Positions 8,030-15,014 of a DNA stretch of 64,000 nucleotides are shown one piece after another. The DNA is taken from assembly GCF_015500095.1 (NCBI RefSeq), contig NZ_CP062983.1, positions 3,286,001 to 3,350,000 on the forward strand. The letters run 5' to 3'. The notes beneath the pieces are model-generated. The model saw nothing but the letters and a program-made list of their open reading frames with translations, searched no databases and was not told where the DNA came from. This DNA comes from Phototrophicus methaneseepsis. Its GTDB lineage: Bacteria; Chloroflexota; Anaerolineae; Aggregatilineales; Phototrophicaceae. Each line of letters starts with the position of its first letter. Within the stretch, counting starts at the first letter, position 1. A program made the translations under genes and the position numbers.

Positions 8030-9504
8030 CGGCTCGCTGTAGGCGCTATCGTAGGACTTGTTTGTGTAGAGCTTGCTTCTTGGGCGACCAGGGCTTCGTA
8101 GGTTGCTAATAACACTTCCTGGGCGATATTGTCGATGACTTCCGTACCGTCTGCTTGCTCCAAAACGATGACGACAGCCGCACCATGGCCGCTGCTCGTC
8201 CGCACAAACCCGATGAACCATGCTTGTGTTTCTTCGCCGGAATACGCCAGCGCGATTTGGCCGCCGACTTCTGTGCCCTGGGGTAAGGAAAGACTGGGAC
8301 GACCTGTTATTTGCAGTGTGTTTTGCATGATGCGCTTGAGCGCGGAAGCACTCGTATCTGTGAAGAAGGGTAGGTTTGTGCCCGGTGTCGCGACATCAAC
8401 CCATGTACCACCCGGTGCTCGTGATGATAGGATGGTATAGGGCTGTGGCGCGTTCCCCTCTAGGGCAATTGCTGAGACCATGCTGGCGAGTGTAATGGGC
8501 GTTACGCTGCGCATACCCTGGCCGGTTGCTTCCTCAACTAGGTCAAGGGCTGTTGTATCAATAGGTGTGCTGGTTGCTTCTGGGGTCGCAATTGGGTCAC
8601 TAAAACCGAGATAAGAGGGTAGCTGGCGATTACCGACGCGGTCCAGATAGTTATTGACTGTTTCCTCACCGAGTTGTTCCGCTAAATCAACAAACGGGGC
8701 AGGGCACCCATAAGCATAATTCTCAACCAGTGTCAGGCTGGTGGTAGGGGGTATCTGTACGCATGTCAGCGTAAGATCGTCAATTTGCACTGAGCGCGTC
8801 GCGTTGCTGATTTTCGTATTCATGTCGATGCCTGCGAGACTGGCCGCAGCAAGCAAGGGGGTGTTCAGGGTGTTCCCTGGTTGATATGAGCCTTGTAACA
8901 CGCGATTGAAGAAAGGATCGTTCGGTGCCTCGATTAGATCGGCCCAGGTTTCATCCAGGGTGTTGGGATCATAGGTTGGCAAGCTGACAAGTGCCAGCAC
9001 ATCCCCCTTAGAGATGCCTAGGACCACTGCGGCGCCGACCTGATCTTGCATGGCGTTAACAGCCGCTTGTTGGATATCTAAGTCAAAGGTCAGTCGTAAG
9101 TCGCTGCCAACAACGGGCCGATGTAAGAAATCCTGTTGCAAGAGGTGATCCCATCCGGCTGGTAGGGTGTCGCCTTTGAGGAGGGCATCATAAGCGGATT
9201 CAACGCCGTTGACGCCGTATCGTAAGCTGTAATAACCCAGTGCGCTGTGCATAGCATCATAGAGATAACGACGCTGAGCGATGCCATCTTCGTCAGAAGC
9301 TGATTCTGCGAGGAGCGCATCGTTTCGATCATATAGTCGTCCCCGCAAAATAGCCGATTCTGCTTCGACAACACGGGGATTATCCTCTCGGTTGAGGATC
9401 GTATCTGGCCCGACGATGCCCCAATAGGCTGCTGCCAGTGCAACGAGGAAGAACGCAACCAGCAAGACGATCATAGTGCGATGGATTTCTCTGGCGAATG
9501 GCAT
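8026..9504 (-). CDS. pbpA: PbpA-like penicillin-binding protein lacking transpeptidase motifs (pseudoenzyme)
   Basis: A 492-residue protein with an N-terminal transmembrane helix (about residues 10-32) and the layout of an actinobacterial PbpA-type class B PBP. The scaffold is clear (ILRGRLYDRNDALLAES, LTFDLDIQQAA, AWFIGF), but the catalytic motifs are gone. The SxxK position (normally GSTFK) reads PGNTLN, with N211 and N214 replacing Ser and Lys. The SxN position reads YGC (265-267). The KTG position reads QIA (416-418). I re-read the SxxK and KTG codons on the sequence, and the frame is open throughout. It begins 1 base after rodA, so the two are coupled. It probably serves as a structural or regulatory partner of RodA rather than a crosslinking enzyme. 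Confidence 0.85.
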   Translation of the reverse strand: MPFAREIHRTMIVLLVAFFLVALAAAYWGIVGPDTILNREDNPRVVEAESAILRGRLYDRNDALLAESASDEDGIAQRRYLYDAMHSALGYYSLRYGVNGVESAYDALLKGDTLPAGWDHLLQQDFLHRPVVGSDLRLTFDLDIQQAAVNAMQDQVGAAVVLGISKGDVLALVSLPTYDPNTLDETWADLIEAPNDPFFNRVLQGSYQPGNTLNTPLLAAASLAGIDMNTKISNATRSVQIDDLTLTCVQIPPTTSLTLVENYAYGCPAPFVDLAEQLGEETVNNYLDRVGNRQLPSYLGFSDPIATPEATSTPIDTTALDLVEEATGQGMRSVTPITLASMVSAIALEGNAPQPYTILSSRAPGGTWVDVATPGTNLPFFTDTSASALKRIMQNTLQITGRPSLSLPQGTEVGGQIALAYSGEETQAWFIGFVRTSSGHGAAVVIVLEQADGTEVIDNIAQEVLLATYEALVAQEASSTQTSPTIAPTASR

Positions 9505-9505
9505 C

Positions 9506-10798
9506 CTAGCGTACTCCTGAAGATAGTCTCAGCAGCAGCCCAACCATGATAAAGCTGACGAGCAAGGAACTGCCGCCATAGCTGAGGAAGGGTAGCGTCA
9601 CGCCTGTGAGAGGCAGTAGCTTAAGGATACCCATCATAATGAGCAGGCTCTGTACACCGATGAGCAAGCCGATCCCCACAGCGAAGAGCGTGTAAAAAGG
9701 ACGCGCCTGATTGAGTAACCCGATGCGTGTAGCCCGCATGACGATGACAGCAATACATATGATCACCACAATCACACCGAGCAGGCCCCATTCTTCTGCG
9801 AGGGCTGCCATGACAAAATCTGAATGCACAACCGGGATATAGGCGGGGGAGCCTTGAGCGACACCTTGCCCAAAGATACCCCCTGCGCCGAATGCCATGA
9901 GGCTCTGTACAATCTGGAAAGCCCGGTTATCCGCATCCGGCCATGGGTTCAGCCAGATATCAATACGCAACTGAACGAGGTCGATCCAAACATATGCCAG
10001 GATGCCAGCCAGCAGCAAGAGCAGCGCGCCGCCGATCATAATCAGTGTGCGACCACTGGCAATATACAGCATTGTCAGGAATACAATGAAGAACAGTGCC
10101 GCTGTACCGAGGTCGCGCTGCCAGATGAGCATGAGTACACACAGGCCCCACATCAGCAAGATAGGTCCGAGGATGCGAATAGGGAATGTCGGTCCACTGT
10201 TCTTAGGGTTGAGCCGCCGCATGATAGGGTATTGTTCGCCCAGGTAGCTTGCCAGGAATGCGATCAGTATCAGCTTGAGCGCTTCTGAGGGTTGGAAGTA
10301 AACACCCGCAAAACCAAGCCACAACTCGGGCCCTGAACCTGATGGATTCTGGCCCAGAATAATGGTTGCCACGAGCAACGCCAGGCCACCAAAGAAGAGC
10401 GTATACCGATAGTACCGCAGCCAGTGCAGCGGTTGTTTGAAGATCGCTGCTGCTAGCATCGCTGCTACAGATATAGCCAACCAGATCGTCTGCCGGTCCG
10501 CAAATGTAGGGGCGAGACGATCAATGATGATAAGGCCCCATCCGCTTAAGAACATAACCAGTGGGAAGAGCACACGGTCACGATGAGGTAGATAACGATT
10601 TAATACCAGGTGTCCGCCAAGAGCGCAGACCATCCAGACAAGAATGTGTAGCCACGGCGCGGCACTGGTCTGTCGTTGGAGGGCTAACGCCACAAAATTC
10701 ACCAGCAGGAACGCCGCGCTGATGATGAGCAAGCGCCGTTCTGCACGATGCGTACTTACCTGCTGCATCTCAGAAACAAGAGGTCTTGTCAGGGTCAT
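9506..10798 (-). CDS. rodA: FtsW/RodA/SpoVE family (SEDS) peptidoglycan glycosyltransferase
   Basis: A 430-residue polytopic protein of the SEDS family, which polymerises glycan strands from lipid II. Signature regions are present: QPSEALKL (about 169-176), WQRDLGTAALFF (about 226-237), the NPW loop (284-286), and HSDFVMAALAEEWG with D327 at the position of the essential Asp. These suggest an active enzyme. It begins 9 bases after mtnP and is followed after 1 base by the degenerate PBP gene, the usual order for a SEDS polymerase and its partner. RodA is preferred over FtsW because of the nearby fhaA/fhaB and pbpA-type neighbour, but the two cannot be separated firmly. Confidence 0.92.
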   Translation of the reverse strand: MTLTRPLVSEMQQVSTHRAERRLLIISAAFLLVNFVALALQRQTSAAPWLHILVWMVCALGGHLVLNRYLPHRDRVLFPLVMFLSGWGLIIIDRLAPTFADRQTIWLAISVAAMLAAAIFKQPLHWLRYYRYTLFFGGLALLVATIILGQNPSGSGPELWLGFAGVYFQPSEALKLILIAFLASYLGEQYPIMRRLNPKNSGPTFPIRILGPILLMWGLCVLMLIWQRDLGTAALFFIVFLTMLYIASGRTLIMIGGALLLLLAGILAYVWIDLVQLRIDIWLNPWPDADNRAFQIVQSLMAFGAGGIFGQGVAQGSPAYIPVVHSDFVMAALAEEWGLLGVIVVIICIAVIVMRATRIGLLNQARPFYTLFAVGIGLLIGVQSLLIMMGILKLLPLTGVTLPFLSYGGSSLLVSFIMVGLLLRLSSGVR

Positions 10799-10807
10799 AA
10801 TATGCGT

Positions 10808-11686
10808 CTATAGCTTCATTGTACGGGCGATAATCGGGTACAGCTTGTCGATTTCGCTTTGTGGGATGTGCTCACGCGCAGTCATGATAGCCCCATCAAG
10901 CGCCGTGTGGGAGGCTGTGGTGTGGTCTTCTTCCACGTGTTCGACGGTATACGCAAGCGCTTCCTGTGCCAGGCGAATATTCCTGCTGAAGGTATTGGTC
11001 ACCATCTCTACGCTCACAGGCTCTTCGTGCCAGACGTCGTAATCGGTGATGTGCGCCATAGATGCATAGGCCATCTCGGCTTCTCTTGCCAGGAACGCTT
11101 CTGGTACGGTTGTCATGCCGATGATGTCGCAGCCCCATTGACGGAAGATGTTGCTCTCTGCCCGTGTGGCGAAACGTGGTCCATCTTCAATGATGAACGT
11201 GCCACTACGGTGTACAGTCCCTCCGGCAATTTCAACAGCATGTGCGACGACTTCTCGCAGGTCATCATCAAACGGCTGTGCCACACCAATGTGTGCGACA
11301 ATCCCATCCTCAAAAAATGACCGATCGCGCCGACCAATTGTGTAATCGAAGAGTTGGTCCGGTACGACAATATGCCCTGGCGCGTAATCCTCCCGCAGGC
11401 TACCACACGCATTAACGGCGATACAATAGCGTACGCCCAGGGTTTTCAGGGCATAGATATTGGCACGTTGGGGGATGGTCGCCGGAGAATGGACATGGCC
11501 GCGACCATGGCGCGGAACGAAAGCGACGCGTTTACCTCTCAGCGTGCCAACAGTGATGTCGTCGCTTGGTTTGCCAAAAGGCGTATCGATTGTGTATTGT
11601 GTGATGTCCGTGATTTCCGGCATGTTGTACAGGCCGGAGCCACCAATGACGCCAATTTTGACGATTTCTCCTACCGGGTTGCTCAT
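10808..11686 (-). CDS. mtnP: S-methyl-5'-thioadenosine phosphorylase
   Basis: A 292-residue PNP/UDP phosphorylase family protein. IGVIGGSGLYNM opens the domain, FVPRHGRGHVHSP forms the phosphate-site region, and NACGSLRE, MTTVPEAFLAREAEMAYA and HITDYDVW are typical of MTAP enzymes. It cleaves methylthioadenosine to adenine and methylthioribose-1-phosphate in methionine salvage; an MTA-like purine phosphorylase with broader specificity is possible. I start at MSNPVGEIVK (ATG 11684-11686) because the residues upstream are not family-like. It lies directly ahead of rodA-pbpA, an unexpected partner for cell wall genes. Confidence 0.88.
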   Translation of the reverse strand: MSNPVGEIVKIGVIGGSGLYNMPEITDITQYTIDTPFGKPSDDITVGTLRGKRVAFVPRHGRGHVHSPATIPQRANIYALKTLGVRYCIAVNACGSLREDYAPGHIVVPDQLFDYTIGRRDRSFFEDGIVAHIGVAQPFDDDLREVVAHAVEIAGGTVHRSGTFIIEDGPRFATRAESNIFRQWGCDIIGMTTVPEAFLAREAEMAYASMAHITDYDVWHEEPVSVEMVTNTFSRNIRLAQEALAYTVEHVEEDHTTASHTALDGAIMTAREHIPQSEIDKLYPIIARTMKL

Positions 11687-11735
11687 GGTTGTTGCCTCAT
11701 CGTTTGCAGGATGGTCACTTAAGAATGTTATTGGC

Positions 11736-12527
11736 TTAAAAGCTGCTACGCGTTTCGCCACCATCAACAGGGAGTGCAATCCCTGTGATGAACCCCGCCG
11801 CGGGCGAACACAGGAAGACAGCGGCATTGGCGAATTCTTCCGGCGTGCCGATTCGGCCCAATGGGATGCTCTCACCTGCGCGTGCTTTTTCTTCTTCCGG
11901 TGTGGAATTGTTCTTTGCAGCGCGTGCTTCCATCAAACGCTGGATGCGTTGAGTATCTGTGGTGCCCGGCAAAATGCTGTTGAAGCGGATGCCTTCTGTG
12001 GCGTATTCCAACGAAAGTGTTTTCATGAGCCCGACGACAGCAGGTCGTATCGTATTCGAGAGCGTTAGATTATGAACGGGCTGCCGCGCAGCAATGGAAA
12101 CAATCGCCAGGACGGCGGCGCGCGGCGATTGTTTGAGATGGGGCAGGGCGTGCTTAATGAGATTCACATGGGCGTGCAGCGTTAAATCCGTAGCGTTATG
12201 CCAATCGGCCATATCAAAATCGTCGAATGTGCCAGCCGGTGGCCCTCCTGCATTCGTGACGAGGATGTCCAGGCCGCCCAACATCGTATGAGCATTGTCA
12301 ATGAGCCGCTTAATAGCTTGATCGTCTGTGACGTCCGCAGCATGTGTAAAGACAGGGTTGCCTGTTTCTTCAACAATTTTGCTGGCTGTATCCTGTAGAT
12401 CGGGTAAGCTGCGGCTGCTGATGACCACACGAGCGCCTTCTAAGCTGAAGCGACGCGCTGTGGCGGCCCCCAGGCCAGCGCTCGACGCTGTTACAAGCAC
12501 ACGGGCATTTTGTAAGCCTAAATCCAT
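11736..12527 (-). CDS. Short-chain dehydrogenase/reductase lacking the YxxxK motif
   Basis: A 263-residue Rossmann protein. The N-terminus (MDLGLQNARVLVTASSAGLG) gives a cofactor loop with TASSxGLG, NAGGPPAG is the central strand motif, and the C-terminus ends GFITGIALPVDGGE, as in FabG-like SDRs. The catalytic Ser is probably in VSIAARQP, but where YxxxK is expected the sequence reads NLTLSNTIR. A subgroup of SDRs with an LSNxxR pattern is known, so this is a divergent family and not decay. The substrate is unknown. I chose the ATG at 12525-12527; upstream codons overlap the gmd-like gene region and look non-coding. Confidence 0.8.
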   Translation of the reverse strand: MDLGLQNARVLVTASSAGLGAATARRFSLEGARVVISSRSLPDLQDTASKIVEETGNPVFTHAADVTDDQAIKRLIDNAHTMLGGLDILVTNAGGPPAGTFDDFDMADWHNATDLTLHAHVNLIKHALPHLKQSPRAAVLAIVSIAARQPVHNLTLSNTIRPAVVGLMKTLSLEYATEGIRFNSILPGTTDTQRIQRLMEARAAKNNSTPEEEKARAGESIPLGRIGTPEEFANAAVFLCSPAAGFITGIALPVDGGETRSSF

Positions 12528-12568
12528 CACAATGCTTCCGTCATCAGTGTGGCTAAATACAAGAATCG

Positions 12569-13579
12569 TTATTGATTGTTCTTTACGCGTTCTATATCTG
12601 CTTTGACCATTAAGTCGATCAATGCCTGGAAGCTGATTTCTGGCTCCCATCCTAATTCGGCTTTGGCTTTGGCATAGTTACCCCGCGAAGCAGCAATTTC
12701 GGTCGGACGCATGAAGGCGGCGTCACTTACGACATGATCTTCCCAGTTAAGGCCAACGGTGTCAAAGGCGACTTGGCATAGATCGCGCACAGTATAAGCT
12801 GTGTTGGTGCCAATGACGTAATCCTGCGGTGTATCTTGTTGGAGCATCAGCCACATCGCTTCGACAAATTCTTTGGCATAGCCCCAGTCGCGCACGGCGT
12901 CCAGGTTGCCAAGTTTAACTTTGCCTTCTTGCACCAGCGGCTGGCCGTTCTCATTAACGGGCGGATGCTTGATGTCACAATAGATACAGGCGACCGCCAT
13001 GGTTACTTTTCGTGTGACGAAGTGCAGGCCGCGTCGTGGGCTTTCATGGTTAAACAAAATGCCGCCACAGGCGAACATATCGTAAGATTCGCGGTAGTTG
13101 CGCGTAATGAGGTGAGAATAGAGTTTGGCAATGCCATAGGGGTTATTCGCCAGGAAGGGCGTGGATTCGTCAACTTCTTCTTGGTCAACACCGCCGTAAA
13201 TTTCGCGGCTGGTTGCCTGATAAAAACGCGCATCTGGCTTATGGCGGCGAACGGCTTCTAGCATGCGGATCGTCCCAACACCTGTAATTTCTGCTGTGAC
13301 GATAGGCTGATGCCAGCTATCCGCTGGCACGGACTGTGCTGCTAGATTGTAAACTTCATCCGGCTGATACTTTGCGACGAGGTTATTAAGCGTGTCGCTG
13401 TCCATTAGGTCACCGTGTTCCAGGGTAATCTTGCCGATGAGGTGACTTATATTCGGATGATGATAATGGGTGGAACGTCGGGCCATGCCGATCAAGTTGT
13501 ACTCTTTGGCAACCAGTAAATCGGCCAGATAAGAACCGTCCTGGCCAGTAATCCCCGTAATAAGTGCCGTTTTTGTCAT
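12569..13579 (-). CDS. gmd: GDP-mannose 4,6-dehydratase-like NAD-dependent epimerase/dehydratase (copy 1)
   Basis: A 336-residue extended [23 protein letters not shown] is the Gmd-type nucleotide loop, ATSREIYGG carries the TS/E catalytic motif, NPYGIAK the YxxxK motif, and [11 protein letters not shown] and NLDAVRDWG follow as in Gmd. Such enzymes convert GDP-mannose to GDP-4-dehydro-6-deoxymannose. It differs from the second copy at 24697-25692: the RRSTHYHH segment replaces RRTSTVYYE, and a short insert (about residues 205-220, PPVNENGQP) interrupts the region after the catalytic Lys. The substrate may therefore differ. It lies between fhaB and the SDR gene, away from the glycan cluster. 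Confidence 0.8.
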   Translation of the reverse strand: MTKTALITGITGQDGSYLADLLVAKEYNLIGMARRSTHYHHPNISHLIGKITLEHGDLMDSDTLNNLVAKYQPDEVYNLAAQSVPADSWHQPIVTAEITGVGTIRMLEAVRRHKPDARFYQATSREIYGGVDQEEVDESTPFLANNPYGIAKLYSHLITRNYRESYDMFACGGILFNHESPRRGLHFVTRKVTMAVACIYCDIKHPPVNENGQPLVQEGKVKLGNLDAVRDWGYAKEFVEAMWLMLQQDTPQDYVIGTNTAYTVRDLCQVAFDTVGLNWEDHVVSDAAFMRPTEIAASRGNYAKAKAELGWEPEISFQALIDLMVKADIERVKNNQ

Positions 13580-13631
13580 ATGGGCCTCTCGCTTTGTTCG
13601 AGTCGATACAGGTAGCGCGTTTGATCTGGGG

Positions 13632-14072
13632 CTATTCTAGCTCAATACGAAAGCTGAGATTGCCAATGCCAATAACGTCTCCTTGGGTAATGATGACGGG
13701 TGCTTCGGTTTTGTCGCCATTGAGCAAGGTGCCATTACGGCTATTACGGTCTTCCAACCACCATTGGTTGTTGCGTAAGGCAATCGTAGCATGCTCACTG
13801 CTGGCAAAGTCATCATTAATGACGATGGTATTTGTGGGGGAGCGTCCCAGGCTTGTCAGTGGCATCAGGGGGTAGGTCTGCCCCGTCTCTAGCAAGTTAC
13901 CCTCGATGTTCGTCAGCGCAACGAGGCGCCCAAAACGACGTCGGTAAGACTGTGTTTGGCCGGTGGCGCTACGATAGTCGCGCATGAGCACGAAGAAAAG
14001 GACGCCCAAAAATGCAATTAAGAGGGCTCCGGATACAATGCGGAGCAGGAAAAGAACGACATCAATTTCCAC
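13632..14072 (-). CDS. fhaB: FHA-domain membrane protein FhaB-like
   Basis: A 146-residue protein with one N-terminal transmembrane helix (about residues 5-30) and a C-terminal forkhead-associated domain. The domain shows LGRSPTNTIVI, a SSEHA element in place of the usual SRxHA, and DRNSRNGTLLNG. FHA domains bind phosphothreonine, usually on targets of Ser/Thr kinases of the PknB type. No such kinase or its phosphatase is in the window. It begins 9 bases after fhaA and, by analogy with actinobacteria, would link phosphorylation to the RodA/PbpA cell wall machinery. The loss of the conserved Arg in the SRxH element may weaken phosphopeptide binding. Confidence 0.85.
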   Translation of the reverse strand: MEIDVVLFLLRIVSGALLIAFLGVLFFVLMRDYRSATGQTQSYRRRFGRLVALTNIEGNLLETGQTYPLMPLTSLGRSPTNTIVINDDFASSEHATIALRNNQWWLEDRNSRNGTLLNGDKTEAPVIITQGDVIGIGNLSFRIELE

Positions 14073-14081
14073 AGAGTTGCT

Positions 14082-14864
14082 CTATCCGTCAACTGGATCT
14101 AATTGGGAAGTGGTGGAAGTCGTGCGAAAACCAGGGTTTTCATCGACCATATACAGTAACGTGCTTTGCCCGATCTTGATGACATCCCCTGGCTGTAAGC
14201 GGTGTTCCGTAATGCGCACCCGGTTGACAAATGTGCCACTGCGGCTGTGGACGTCAAACAGGGTATAAACGCCAAATCGCAAGCGTATCTGGACGTGATG
14301 GCGTGATACAAACTGGTCATCTAGGATGATGTCATTATCACTGCCCCGGCCAATATTAATGATGGACTGTGTCAGAGGGAAATTGCGATCCCCATTAATC
14401 AGGAGTTGAGGATTACGCTGCGGCGGGGGCGCTGTCGGTGGTTGGACAGGCTGCATCGCCATCGTGCTCTTGATCTGGCTTTGGGAATGGCTGGCTTTAA
14501 TATCAACCTGAGTTGGATCTTTGAGAATTGGGTCCGGTCGCAGCTCAACCGTGAGTTGGTTCAGGATGCGATAACCTGTATTGGCGGCTAGTTCAGTGAG
14601 ATGGGTCGTCAACACGTCTGAAAAATCAGGCCGTTTATTGTTGAGTGTCTGGTAGGTTTTGGGATCAATGCGTATTTCGTAAAAGTCTGGCGCGATGGGG
14701 CGTGCATCGCCGTCTGTAGACATACGGAGGTTGTCTTCCATATTGCGAACCAACTTGAGCGCAATATCGTGCGGGCTGACGGGCTTGCGCAGGAAAGATG
14801 TAAAGACACCTTCGACAAGCCGCTCTAGATGCGTTTCCAGGTAGACAATTCGATTATCGCTCAT
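14082..14864 (-). CDS. fhaA: DUF3662 and FHA domain protein FhaA-like
   Basis: A 260-residue cytoplasmic protein. The N-terminal part (about 1-120, with ETHLERLVEGVFTSFLRK at the start) matches the DUF3662 domain of FhaA. A Pro/Gln-rich linker follows, then an FHA domain (about 165-245) with IGRGSDNDIIL, SRHHVQ and SRSGTFVN, so the phosphothreonine-binding residues are intact. In mycobacteria FhaA regulates peptidoglycan synthesis via MurJ (MviN). I start at the ATG at 14862-14864, because a strong promoter places the transcription start at or next to this codon; a Met three codons upstream lies inside the promoter's initiation region. Confidence 0.87.
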   Translation of the reverse strand: MSDNRIVYLETHLERLVEGVFTSFLRKPVSPHDIALKLVRNMEDNLRMSTDGDARPIAPDFYEIRIDPKTYQTLNNKRPDFSDVLTTHLTELAANTGYRILNQLTVELRPDPILKDPTQVDIKASHSQSQIKSTMAMQPVQPPTAPPPQRNPQLLINGDRNFPLTQSIINIGRGSDNDIILDDQFVSRHHVQIRLRFGVYTLFDVHSRSGTFVNRVRITEHRLQPGDVIKIGQSTLLYMVDENPGFRTTSTTSQLDPVDG

Positions 14865-14871
14865 AGCACGC

Positions 14872-14901
14872 ATTATAATGGACAGATTGCAGCCCTGCCA
14901 A
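14872..14901 (-). promoter_or_regulatory. Strong sigma70-type promoter of fhaA, probably giving a leaderless mRNA
   Basis: On the minus strand TTGGCA (14901-14896) and a perfect TATAAT (14877-14872) are separated by 18 bases. Seven bases separate the -10 box from the ATG at 14864, so transcription should start at or within a base or two of the start codon. No Shine-Dalgarno sequence can fit. Confidence 0.7.
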
Positions 14902-14939
14902 TGAGGACTGAGTAGGCGTTGGGTTGCCGTCAGGATGGC

Positions 14940-14985
14940 ACCGGGATTCTACATCGTCTGATGACTGAGCAGAACCCCGGTTTTT
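14940..14985. other. Imperfect stem-loop between the parvulin gene and fhaA
   Basis: ACCGGGATTCT (14940-14950) and AGAACCCCGGT (14971-14981) can pair at 10 of 11 positions around a 20-base loop. A short T-run follows on the plus strand only. It lies just past the stop codon of the parvulin gene (minus strand) and could act as a 3' end, but the U-tract is on the wrong strand for a classical terminator. Confidence 0.4.
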
Positions 14986-15014
14986 AGAGCGTGGATCGTA
15001 TTGACTGATTGCGA

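Noticed and set aside
8026-9504. PBP-like gene as a pseudogene
   Set aside because: The frame is intact over 492 codons, the scaffold motifs are conserved, the membrane helix is normal and it stays coupled to rodA. This favours a functional non-catalytic protein.
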